From the NCBI GenBank assembly GCA_028874175.1, contig JAPPLN010000008.1, positions 1-64,000 on the forward strand: a DNA stretch of 64,000 nt. The letters run 5' to 3'. The DNA comes from Chloroflexota bacterium (GTDB lineage Bacteria; Chloroflexota; UBA11872). A program made the position numbers and the translations under genes. Under the pieces are notes generated by a model. It made no database searches and was not told the origin of the DNA. It saw nothing but the letters and a program-made list of their open reading frames with translations. This document shows, piece after piece, positions 15,149 through 23,576 of this stretch (its first letter is position 1; the number at the start of each line of letters is the position of its first letter).

Positions 15149-16312
15149 ATGACGACACTCCGCGCCGGCCTGATTGGCTGCGGCAGCATGGGCGGCGGGG
15201 TTCACGCGCCGGGGCTGGCGAGTCATCCGCAGATCGAGCTGAGCGCGATCGCGGACGTGACACCGCCGAACCTCGAGCGGATTGGCGCGGCGCAGGGCAT
15301 TCCAGCCGAGCGTCGATTTGCCGATGCCGAGGACCTGGTAGCGCTGGCGGATCTCGATCTCGTCGTGGTGGCCACGCCGCCGTGGCTGCGCAAGGCCCCG
15401 GTCCTGGCAGCCCTGGGCGCGGGGAAGCACGTGCTGGCCGAAAAGCCGCTGGCCTCCGTTCCGAGCGACGCATGGGAGATGGTGCGGGCCGCAGAGCGCG
15501 TCGACCGCGTGCTGGCCATGATGCACAACTACCTGTTCTTTCCCGAGTTCGAAGCGGCCAAGGCGGCAATTGACAAGGGCGTGATCGGCGAGGTTCAGAC
15601 GATCAGCGCCAACCTCCTGTGCGTTCCCGACAACCCCGGCGCGGCTACCTTCCAGCCCGGCTGGCGACGCGACCTGGGACGCGCGGGCGGCGGAATCCTG
15701 ATGGACATGCTGCATCCGCTGTACGTGATGAGCTGGCTGGCAAAGGCGCCGGTGAGCGAAGTCTCGGCGATGATCCGTCGAACCGGTGAAGGCCCACTGC
15801 CGGTGGACGACCTGGCGATGTGCCATCTCCGACTGGGCGACGTGTACGCCAGCCTGAACCTGGGCTGGGGACTGGGGCCCGGTGGGATCGGCGTGGGCGG
15901 TACCGAGGGACGACTGTGGCTCCGCTACGTGAACAATGGGACCACGCCTTTTGACCGATTCCACTCGGCGTTTACCTCCGACGGAATGACGACGCAACCG
16001 CTGGAGGTGGAGGGCGTCGTCGCTAAGGCCGATTCGGCGCACGCGAGCGAGGACGAGCGGCTGGCCTGGGCGTTTGACGGGTACAACATGCAGAACTCGT
16101 ACCTGGAGCTGGTCAGCGACATCGTCGAGGCGGTGGACTCGGGTAGTCAGCCGCGGAGTAACGGCGAAGACGGCGCCCGATCCGTGGACACGGTGCTGGC
16201 GTGCTATGCCTCGGCGGCGCGGCGCTGCCCGGTTGCCTTGCCGCTAGACCGGGGCGATCCGGTGTACCGCGAGGGCGTGACGGCCCTCGCCGCGGAGGCT
16301 GAAGCCGACTAG
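15149..16312 (+). CDS. Gfo/Idh/MocA-family NAD(P)-dependent dehydrogenase
   Basis: A 387-residue oxidoreductase. The N-terminal Rossmann fold begins with RAGLIGCGSMGGGVHAPGL, and the family EKP motif is present as LAEKPLASVP with the lysine expected to be catalytic. The C-terminal part has the beta-sheet substrate domain and a GGILMDMLHPLYVMSWL segment with a conserved-type histidine. The gene is 46 bases after the ATPase gene. With IolD nearby, an inositol- or cyclitol-2-dehydrogenase role is a reasonable guess, but the family oxidises many sugars. Its stop codon shares CTAG with the converging minus-strand gene. Confidence 0.87.
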   Translation: MTTLRAGLIGCGSMGGGVHAPGLASHPQIELSAIADVTPPNLERIGAAQGIPAERRFADAEDLVALADLDLVVVATPPWLRKAPVLAALGAGKHVLAEKPLASVPSDAWEMVRAAERVDRVLAMMHNYLFFPEFEAAKAAIDKGVIGEVQTISANLLCVPDNPGAATFQPGWRRDLGRAGGGILMDMLHPLYVMSWLAKAPVSEVSAMIRRTGEGPLPVDDLAMCHLRLGDVYASLNLGWGLGPGGIGVGGTEGRLWLRYVNNGTTPFDRFHSAFTSDGMTTQPLEVEGVVAKADSAHASEDERLAWAFDGYNMQNSYLELVSDIVEAVDSGSQPRSNGEDGARSVDTVLACYASAARRCPVALPLDRGDPVYREGVTALAAEAEAD

Positions 16313-17274
16313 GCGCGCGGAGCGATTACGTCCCGCTGGTCCTGGAGAAGCAGGGGCCGCAAGAAGTCGACGCTCTTTTCGAGCCCTTCAAGGCGGCCCA
16401 TCCAGCGGTCTTCGTGCTCCATGCTCACGACACCGTCGAAGCCGGTCTTGCGGAGGGCGCTGAAGAACTGGCGCCACCAGAGTTCATCATGACCGTAGCC
16501 GACGGTGCGGAAAGCCCAGGAGCGTTCGAAGGACTGGTCCCAGGGGCGAATCTCGAGCAGGCCGTTGAGGGCAGCTTCGTTGGGGTCGATGCCGGTGTCC
16601 TTGGCGTGGACGTGCCAGATGCAGCCGGCGAGACCCTGGACGACGACGGTGGGTTCCATGCCCTGCGGCCACAGATGGCTGGGGTCCAGGTTGGCGCCGA
16701 GCAAGTCGCCGGCGATCTCGCGTAGCTGCAACAGCGACCGCGGGTTGTAGGCGACCATGCCGTGGTGCATTTCGATGGCGATCTTCATGTCGTGGTCGGC
16801 GGCGAAGCGGCCGGCTTCGGTCCAGAACGGGGTGACTTCCTCGGCCCACTGCCGAAGGCCGCATTCCACGTACTCAGCGGGCCAGGTGGCCGTGACCCAG
16901 TTGGGATAGGTCCCACCATCAGGCGCGCCGGGACAGCCGCTCTGGGTGATGACGATGTCCAGCCCAAGCTCTCGCGCAACTCGGACAGTGTCGTAGTAAA
17001 CCTGCTGACAGCGCTGGCGGCGCTCGGGGTGCGGGTCGAGCAGGTTGCCGGAGCAATTGAGCGCCGAGAGCGTTAGTCCGCGCTCGGTGATTGCGCCGAG
17101 GAACTCGTCGCGGGCCGCCTGGCTCTTGACCAGTTCGTCGAGTTCACAGTGCGGAGCCGCCGAGAAGTTGCCGGTGCCGACTTCAACGGCGTCAAGTCCG
17201 AGTCCAGCCGCGTAGTCCAGAGCCTCGGTGAAGGACTTGTCGTTGAGGATGTCCATGTAGAGGCCGAGTTTCAT
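16309..17274 (-). CDS. Sugar phosphate isomerase/epimerase, IolE-like TIM barrel
   Basis: A 321-residue TIM-barrel protein of the xylose-isomerase-like superfamily. Likely metal ligands are seen in order: IAIEMHHGM (Glu), ANLDPSHLW (Asp, His), WHVHAKD (His) and VVSMEHED (Glu). In the inositol pathway IolE of this fold dehydrates 2-keto-myo-inositol to the diketone that IolD cleaves. Placement 74 bases downstream of iolD on the same strand supports a related role, but epimerases of other sugars look alike. The stop overlaps the converging dehydrogenase gene (CTAG). Confidence 0.85.
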   Translation of the reverse strand: MKLGLYMDILNDKSFTEALDYAAGLGLDAVEVGTGNFSAAPHCELDELVKSQAARDEFLGAITERGLTLSALNCSGNLLDPHPERRQRCQQVYYDTVRVARELGLDIVITQSGCPGAPDGGTYPNWVTATWPAEYVECGLRQWAEEVTPFWTEAGRFAADHDMKIAIEMHHGMVAYNPRSLLQLREIAGDLLGANLDPSHLWPQGMEPTVVVQGLAGCIWHVHAKDTGIDPNEAALNGLLEIRPWDQSFERSWAFRTVGYGHDELWWRQFFSALRKTGFDGVVSMEHEDRWMGRLEGLEKSVDFLRPLLLQDQRDVIAPRA

Positions 17275-17348
17275 GGCGTAGCTCCCCCGTCAGACGGATG
17301 GCGCGGTGGCGACGTTTCGGCGTCGTGGTAGAGCGAGTGCATCGACGG

Positions 17349-19202
17349 TCAGATCAGCGGGCGCTCGTTCTTGACCATTTCGGCGTAGCGCTCGCGCGAG
17401 GCCTTGACGCCCTCGAGGGTTGACACCTCGGAAACGGGTACATCCCACCAGGACTCGTAGGTGGGCACGCCATCGTCGGCGCTGACATCAACGGCGATGA
17501 GCGTGGACCGGTCCGAGTCGCGCGCATCCTCCAGGGCCTCCTGCAGGTCGTCCGCGGTGTCGGCGCGGATGACGTTCATACCCAGGCCCTCGGCGTTGGC
17601 GGCCAGGTCAAGCGGAATGGTGTCGCCGTCGAGTTGGCCCGACGATCCGTTCCGGTAGCGGTATTGGGTCCCCCAGCCATCAGCGCCGACGTCGGTGGAG
17701 AGCGCCCGGATGCTGCCCCAGCCATGGTTGTCGAGGAGGACGACGTTGATCTTGATGCCTTCCTGGAGGGCGGTGACGAGCTCCTGCGCCATCATCAGGT
17801 AGGAACCGTCGCCGACCATGACGTAGACCTCGCGCTCGGGCGCCGCCAGCTTGGCGCCGATGCCGCCTGCGATTTCGTAGCCCATGCAGGAGTAGCCGTA
17901 CTCCAGGTGGAAGCCGCCAGGCTGCGCGGTGCGCCAGAGCTTGTGCAGGTCACCGGGCAGGCTGCCGGCAGCGCAGACGACGACGTCCTCGGGCCGGGTG
18001 AATTCGTTCACGACGCCGATCACGTGGCCCTGGCGGAGCGGGATTGCGTCGGTGGCGGAGGTCTGACGGTCGGTCTCGGCGATCCATTCAGCGCGCCAGG
18101 CGTTCACTTGCTGGCTAAAGGCCGACGGCACGCGATAGCCGGCCGTGGCCGCGGCCAGTTCCTCGAGCACCACCCTGGCGTCGCCCTGCAGCGGCAGGGC
18201 GGCGTGCTTGTAGGCGTCGAGTTCGGCCACGTTGATGTTGACGAAGCGGACATCGGGGTTCTGAAACTGCGTCTTGGAGGCGGTGGTGAAGTCGGTGTAG
18301 CGGGTGCCGATGCCGATGATCAGGTCGGCGTCGTTGGCCACCAGGTTGGCGGCCGTGCCGCCGGAGAACCCGACGGCGCCCAGGACCTGGGGATGGTCAT
18401 GCGGTAGCGCGCCCTTGCCGGCCTTGGTCTCGGAGACCGGGATTCCGGTGGCTTCAACGAAGGCCTGGAGGGTGGCCGACGCTTCGCTGTAGAGGACGCC
18501 GCCGCCGGCGATGATCAGCGGGCGCTGGCTGGCCCGGATCCAGGCGGCCGCTCGCTGCAACAGCTCGGCGTCGGGACGGGCACGGGGGACATCCCAAACA
18601 CGGGGCTCAAGCAAGTCGTCGGGATAGTCGTAGGCCTCGGTCTGGACGTCCTGAGGCAGGCAGAGCGTCACTGCGCCGGTGGAGGCGGGCGAGGTGAGGA
18701 CGCGCATCGTCTCCATGAGCGCGGGTACCAGCTGGTCGGGCCGATTGATGCGGTCCCAGTAGGTCGACACCGGGCGGAAGCAGTCGTTGACCGAGACGTC
18801 GTGGGACCAGGGGGCTTCAAGCTGCTGCAGGACCGGCGCAACTTTGCGGTTGGAAAAGATGTCGCCGGGCAGCAGCAGGACGGGCAGGCGATTGATGGTG
18901 GCGGTAGCGGCGCCGGTGACCATGTTGGTCGCGCCGGGGCCAATGGACGAGGTGCAGGCCAGGGTGCCCAGGCGGTTTTTCATCTTGGCGTAGCCGATGG
19001 CGCTGTGGACCATCGACTGCTCGTTGCGCGCCTGGTAGTAACGAAAGTCGGGGTTCTCCTGCAGCGCCTCGCCAACACCGGCCACATTGCCGTGGCCGAA
19101 GATGCCAAAACAGCCGGCGAAGAAGGGCTGCTGCCGACCGTCTCGCGCCACGTGCTGAACCTTGAGGAACTCGACGAGCGCCTGCGCCATCGTCTTCTTC
19201 AT
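17349..19202 (-). CDS. iolD: 3D-(3,5/4)-trihydroxycyclohexane-1,2-dione hydrolase (IolD)
   Basis: A 617-residue thiamine-diphosphate enzyme that opens the ring of the inositol-derived diketone to 5-deoxy-glucuronate. The length and N-terminus are those of IolD rather than acetolactate synthase: GCFGIFGHGNVAGVGEAL, then the cofactor glutamate in ARNEQSMVHSAIGYAK (E61) and TSSIGPGATNMVTGAA. The C-terminal cofactor motif is VGDGSYLMM with the following DNHGWGSIRAL. ATG at 19202 has AAAGGGG upstream on the minus strand. It is probably co-transcribed with the IolE-like gene. iolB, iolC and iolJ are not in the window. Confidence 0.92.
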   Translation of the reverse strand: MKKTMAQALVEFLKVQHVARDGRQQPFFAGCFGIFGHGNVAGVGEALQENPDFRYYQARNEQSMVHSAIGYAKMKNRLGTLACTSSIGPGATNMVTGAATATINRLPVLLLPGDIFSNRKVAPVLQQLEAPWSHDVSVNDCFRPVSTYWDRINRPDQLVPALMETMRVLTSPASTGAVTLCLPQDVQTEAYDYPDDLLEPRVWDVPRARPDAELLQRAAAWIRASQRPLIIAGGGVLYSEASATLQAFVEATGIPVSETKAGKGALPHDHPQVLGAVGFSGGTAANLVANDADLIIGIGTRYTDFTTASKTQFQNPDVRFVNINVAELDAYKHAALPLQGDARVVLEELAAATAGYRVPSAFSQQVNAWRAEWIAETDRQTSATDAIPLRQGHVIGVVNEFTRPEDVVVCAAGSLPGDLHKLWRTAQPGGFHLEYGYSCMGYEIAGGIGAKLAAPEREVYVMVGDGSYLMMAQELVTALQEGIKINVVLLDNHGWGSIRALSTDVGADGWGTQYRYRNGSSGQLDGDTIPLDLAANAEGLGMNVIRADTADDLQEALEDARDSDRSTLIAVDVSADDGVPTYESWWDVPVSEVSTLEGVKASRERYAEMVKNERPLI

Positions 19203-19366
19203 CGGGAATGCCCCTTTGCTAACGTCGGCAGTCGATTCGGACAGTTTCGACGCGTCCGGTCTTCAGTCACCAGATGGCGGAACGAGTCGCAGGCAACTGT
19301 TCTCAAGGCCGCAGCAAATCATACGAGAATGACGTGAATGGAACGTTCGACCCGAGGAGCGCCGAG

Positions 19367-20248
19367 ATGCCCGTCGTGCCGCGTGCCAACGAATTGTTGG
19401 GATATCCCGCCGACGCCCGGCTGCTGATCGTCAACGCCGACGATTTCGGCATGTGTCACGGGCAGAATCTGGGCGCCATCCGTTCGATGACCGAGGGACT
19501 GGTCAGTTCGTGCTCGCTGATGGCGCCGACGCCGTGGTGTTTGCATGCGGCCGACTTTCTGGGCCGGCATCCAGAGGTGTCGTTCGCCGTGCACTTGACC
19601 ATTGTTTCGGAGTACCGGCATTACCGCTGGGGTCCGTTGGCGGCGCCAGCGAGCGTCCCATCACTGCTCGATGAGTCTGGGTACTTCTTCGGGGACGATC
19701 GCTTCGATCACATGCTGGATACGGCCGACATCGGTGAACTGGAGACTGAGTTTCGGGCGCAAATCGAGGCAATCAAGGCACTGGGTCTGGAGCCTTCCCA
19801 CCTGGACACTCACTACGGTCCGCACGAGTTTCGCCAGGACATCTTCGACCTGGTCGTTCAGTTGGCGCGCGAATACGGGCTGGCCATGCGCGCAGGCTCG
19901 CTACACCTGGTCGAGCGCTTGCTGGCGCAAGGGCTGCCGGCCACCGAGCACGGTGTGCTGGACTCGGGCCGTATCCCGCCGGAGCAAAAGGCTGAAGTGC
20001 TGGCCGCCAGACTGCGGGAGCTGCCGGCGGGCCTTAGCGAGTGGGCATTGCATCCCGGCATCGCGACCGACGAGTTGCGGGCGATCATGGCCGATCCACG
20101 TGTTCCGGGCGTAACCGGCACGCCGGAAGGTCGTCAGTCGGACTTCGACGTGGCGGTATCAGAGGAAGCCGCTCGGATCGTTGACGAGGAAGGCATTCAG
20201 ATCATCGGATACCGCGAGGTGCAGCGCGCCTGGCAGGCCGTGAGCTAG
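19367..20248 (+). CDS. YdjC/ChbG-family carbohydrate deacetylase
   Basis: A 293-residue protein of the YdjC family, metal-dependent enzymes that remove N-acetyl groups from sugars such as diacetylchitobiose. The metal site begins with IVNADDFGMCHG (D25, D26), and histidines lie in FAVHLTI and SHLDTHYGPH. ATG at 19367 is preferred over an upstream frame because GAGGAG (19354-19359) lies seven bases before it. It is divergent from iolD across 164 bases that must hold both promoters. The natural substrate is not evident. Confidence 0.88.
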   Translation: MPVVPRANELLGYPADARLLIVNADDFGMCHGQNLGAIRSMTEGLVSSCSLMAPTPWCLHAADFLGRHPEVSFAVHLTIVSEYRHYRWGPLAAPASVPSLLDESGYFFGDDRFDHMLDTADIGELETEFRAQIEAIKALGLEPSHLDTHYGPHEFRQDIFDLVVQLAREYGLAMRAGSLHLVERLLAQGLPATEHGVLDSGRIPPEQKAEVLAARLRELPAGLSEWALHPGIATDELRAIMADPRVPGVTGTPEGRQSDFDVAVSEEAARIVDEEGIQIIGYREVQRAWQAVS

Positions 20249-20345
20249 CTACCGCACGGTTTTCGACGCGTCGGTCAGCGGATCAACGTCCGGCGCAGGG
20301 GCTTGCGAGAGCGACCGGACCGGCACGCAGACACTGCGCCGAAGC

Positions 20346-21803
20346 CTAGTCGCCGCCTTCTGGAACCCGCCGGACATTCGGGCGGCGGTTGGCGGTGACT
20401 TCGTCGAGGCGGCGGACGGGGGCGTTGACGGGGGCGTCGTGGAGCTTGTCGGGATCGGATTCGGCTTCGCGGGCGATGCGTCGCATGACGTCGATGAAGT
20501 TGTCGAGCGACTCACGGGATTCAGTCTCGGTCGGCTCGATCATCAAGGCCTCATCCACGATGATTGGGAAGTAGATGGTGGGCGGATGGATGCCGTAGTC
20601 GATGAGCCTCTTGGCAATATCGAGGGTGCGCACGCCCAGGCGCCGCTGGCGAGTGCCGGCCAGGACGACCTCGTGCATGCAGATGCGGTCGTAGGGCAGG
20701 TCGTAGTCGTCGGATAGCGAGGCGCGCAGGTAGTTGGCGTTGAGCACGGCGTCGTCGGCGGCCTCGCGCAGCCCTTCGGCACCGAGCGAGCGAATGTAGG
20801 TGTAGGCGCGCACCAGATTGCCGAAGTTACCGAGATGGCTGTGCACGCGCCCGATGCTGGTGGGTGGAGGATCAGCCAGCTCGAATACCTCGCCGTTCCG
20901 AACCACACGCGGTCCGGGCAGGAACGGCTCGAGGTGCGCCTGGACGGCGAGCGCGCCAGCGCCGGGACCGCCGCCACCGTGGGGCGTGCTGAAGGTTTTA
21001 TGTAAATTCAGATGCATCACGTCGATGCCCAGGTCCGCCGGTCTGACGCGGCCGAGCATGGCGTTCATGTTGGCGCCGTCGCAGTAGACCTGCGCGCCGG
21101 CGGCGTGGACGAGCTCAACGACCTCAAGGATGCGGCGCTCGAAGAGCCCGAGGGTGCTGGGCAGGGTGAGCATGATGGCCGCCGCGCCGGGACCCAGGCG
21201 CTCCTTGAGGTTCTGCAGATCGATGCCGCCGTCGTCGGCGGTGGGCAGGCTAATGACCTCAAGGCCACTCATTGTTCCCGTGGCGGGATTGGTGCCATGC
21301 GCGGAGTCAGGTACCAAGACCTGGGTTCGGGCTTCCCCACGCGACTGGTGCCAGGCCAGGATGCTCAGGAGGCCGCAAAGTTCGCCCTGCGAGCCAGCGG
21401 CGGGCTGAGTGGAGACGGCGGGGAAACCGGTGATCGAGGCCAGCAAGGCTTCGAGTTCGTAGATCAACTCCAGGGCACCCTGGGCCGTTGCGGGCGGCTG
21501 GCAAGGGTGGATATCGGCCAGGCCCGGGGTGCGGGCTGTGACCTCGTTGACCTTGGGGTTGTACTTCATGGTGCAGGAACCCAGCGGATACATGGCGGTG
21601 TCCACGCTGTGGTTCTTGTGCGAGAGGCGGAGAAAGTGGCGCATGACGTCGATTTCGGAGGCCTCGGGCAGCGGCAGGTCGGTCCGGAGTTCCGACGTTG
21701 GCAAGGCCTCGGTCGGATCGACGGGCTCGAATTGCGGCAAGGGGGCACGTACGCCGCGGCGACCGGGGCTGGAGAGGTCGTAAATCAGGGGTTCGTCGGT
21801 CAT
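20346..21803 (-). CDS. gcvPB: Glycine decarboxylase (P-protein) subunit 2
   Basis: A 485-residue pyridoxal-phosphate enzyme subunit of the glycine cleavage system, which decarboxylates glycine and passes the aminomethyl group to GcvH. The cofactor lysine is K269 in HLNLHKTFSTPHGGGGPGAG. SCTMKYNPKVNE near residue 76 is characteristic of the two-subunit P-protein. The ATG overlaps the gcvPA stop by four bases. Order gcvH-gcvPA-gcvPB on the minus strand; gcvT is not in the window. Confidence 0.95.
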   Translation of the reverse strand: MTDEPLIYDLSSPGRRGVRAPLPQFEPVDPTEALPTSELRTDLPLPEASEIDVMRHFLRLSHKNHSVDTAMYPLGSCTMKYNPKVNEVTARTPGLADIHPCQPPATAQGALELIYELEALLASITGFPAVSTQPAAGSQGELCGLLSILAWHQSRGEARTQVLVPDSAHGTNPATGTMSGLEVISLPTADDGGIDLQNLKERLGPGAAAIMLTLPSTLGLFERRILEVVELVHAAGAQVYCDGANMNAMLGRVRPADLGIDVMHLNLHKTFSTPHGGGGPGAGALAVQAHLEPFLPGPRVVRNGEVFELADPPPTSIGRVHSHLGNFGNLVRAYTYIRSLGAEGLREAADDAVLNANYLRASLSDDYDLPYDRICMHEVVLAGTRQRRLGVRTLDIAKRLIDYGIHPPTIYFPIIVDEALMIEPTETESRESLDNFIDVMRRIAREAESDPDKLHDAPVNAPVRRLDEVTANRRPNVRRVPEGGD

Positions 21804-23155
21804 TGGGTCTGCGCCCAGGCGGATGCCAGCGCTTCGACGTCGTCGGCCGTGGTCAGCTCTGTTGCGGCCACCAGAATCAAGTCGTCAAACGTTGGCGACA
21901 CGCAGCCAAGGTCGATTCCCGCAAGAACGTTGCCCTCCTTGCGCAGGCGTTCCAACCGAGCGGCCGCGCCCCCCGGCGCATGGACCGCGAATTCATTGAC
22001 GTACGGGGCATCGGAGGCAATCACGGCTCCGGCGCCGGCCAGAGCCTCGGCCGCGCGATGAGCCGCGGTCAGGGATTGCTCCGCGATTTCGCGGAGACCA
22101 CGACGGCCCAGCGCGCAGAGCGAGATTGTGGCGCCCAGCGTCACCAGCGCCTGGTTGGTCGTGATATTGGACGTGGCGCGTTCGCGTCGAATGTGCTGTT
22201 CGCGCGTCTGCAAGGTCAGGACGAAGGCGTTCTTGCCGTCCAGGTCCATCGTCCGACCGGCGATTCGACCCGGAACGCGGCGAATCAACTCTGACCGGAC
22301 GGCGAACATGCCGGCGCCAGGCCCACCGTAGGCTGGAGGACCGGCCAGCGAGCGCAGTTCGCCGACCACGATGTCGGCGCCGAGATCGCCGAGCGGAACC
22401 AGCAGACCCAACGAAACCGGATCGCCGACAACGACCACGACGCGGGCGCCATGTTCGCGCGCGGCCTGTATGACCGGGTCAGGGTCAACCACCATGCCCA
22501 GGAAGTCCGGGCGCTGGATTACCACGCAACTCGTCTGGTCGTCGATGGCGTTGACGAGCGGCTGAAGATCTGGCCGAACGCTTGTTGCATCACGGCAGGC
22601 AGCCGAAACGACATGGAGGTCGACGTCGAGCGCACTGACATATGTCGCGGCTACGTCTCGATAGGCCGGATGCACGGTGTCCGCGATGACGACACGCGGG
22701 CGGCGGGTGAGGCCCCGACACAGCAGCACGGCCTCGGCCAGCGCCGAGGCGCCGTCATACAACGAGGCATTCGACACATCCATGCCCGTGAGGTCACAGA
22801 CCAGCGACTGAAACTCGTACATGGCCTGCAACGTGCCCTGAGCCATTTCCGGCTGGTACGGCGTATAGGCCGTGTACCACTCCGATCGAAGTAGCTGCTG
22901 GTCGACCAGCGCCGGCACGAAATGACGGTAGAAACCGGCACCGAGAAACGAAGGAAGATCACTGGACGTTGCGTTGCGCGCGCCAAGCTCCGCGAGATGG
23001 CGAATGACATCGGTTTCCGGGAGCGCCGGGGGCAGGTCCAGCGTGGGGTCGCGGTGCTGGACCGGAATGTCTACGAAAAGGTCATCGATGGATTCGACAC
23101 CAACCGTCCGCAGCATCGCGGCCCGATCGGCGTCGGTATTAGGCGCGTAGCTCAT
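21800..23155 (-). CDS. gcvPA: Glycine decarboxylase (P-protein) subunit 1
   Basis: A 451-residue partner of GcvPB. Diagnostic segments are FLGAGFYRHFVPALVD, YTAYTPYQPEMAQGTLQAMYEFQ and MDVSNASLYDGASALAEA, all typical of the N-terminal half of P-protein. The start ATG at 23155 lies inside the end of gcvH (17-base overlap) and the stop overlaps gcvPB, so all three are translated as a coupled set. Confidence 0.95.
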   Translation of the reverse strand: MSYAPNTDADRAAMLRTVGVESIDDLFVDIPVQHRDPTLDLPPALPETDVIRHLAELGARNATSSDLPSFLGAGFYRHFVPALVDQQLLRSEWYTAYTPYQPEMAQGTLQAMYEFQSLVCDLTGMDVSNASLYDGASALAEAVLLCRGLTRRPRVVIADTVHPAYRDVAATYVSALDVDLHVVSAACRDATSVRPDLQPLVNAIDDQTSCVVIQRPDFLGMVVDPDPVIQAAREHGARVVVVVGDPVSLGLLVPLGDLGADIVVGELRSLAGPPAYGGPGAGMFAVRSELIRRVPGRIAGRTMDLDGKNAFVLTLQTREQHIRRERATSNITTNQALVTLGATISLCALGRRGLREIAEQSLTAAHRAAEALAGAGAVIASDAPYVNEFAVHAPGGAAARLERLRKEGNVLAGIDLGCVSPTFDDLILVAATELTTADDVEALASAWAQTQ

Positions 23156-23525
23156 TCACTAGCTGTTCGTATGCCTGGGCGTCGAGCAGCGTGTCACGCT
23201 CGCTCGGGTCGCTGGCGGCCAACCGGATCATCCAGCCAGCGGCGTACGGATCTTCGTTAATCAGTTCGGGCTGCGCCTCAAGCTCCTCGTTGACATCGAG
23301 GATTTCGCCAGACATCGGGACATAGAGGGGCGAAACGGCCTTGACCGACTCGACGGTTCCAAACTCGTCTCCCGCAGCGAAACTCTCGCCCGGCGTCGGC
23401 AACTCGACATACACGACATCCCCGAGCTCTTCCTGCGCATAGGCCGTAATGCCAACGAGCAAGTGGTCGCCTTCGTCGCGAACCCACTCGTGTTCGCGCG
23501 TGTAGCCAAGGTCGTCTGGGTACAT
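23139..23525 (-). CDS. gcvH: Glycine cleavage system H protein
   Basis: A 128-residue lipoyl carrier. The N-terminus MYPDDLGYTREHEWV is standard, and the lipoylated lysine is K62 in VESVKAVSPL. The ATG at 23525 is preferred to a TTG seven codons upstream because the family begins here and GGTGAG precedes it. Only about 50 bases separate it from the divergent MazG gene, leaving no room for a glycine riboswitch. Confidence 0.93.
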   Translation of the reverse strand: MYPDDLGYTREHEWVRDEGDHLLVGITAYAQEELGDVVYVELPTPGESFAAGDEFGTVESVKAVSPLYVPMSGEILDVNEELEAQPELINEDPYAAGWMIRLAASDPSERDTLLDAQAYEQLVNELRA

Positions 23526-23576
23526 GAACTCACCGGGGACAAGCAAACAGGACTAAGGTCTAGAATATCGCAGCGC

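Noticed and set aside
23526-23576. Glycine riboswitch upstream of gcvH
   Set aside because: Only about 50 bases separate gcvH from the divergent gene, too short for the aptamer, and no matching motif is seen.
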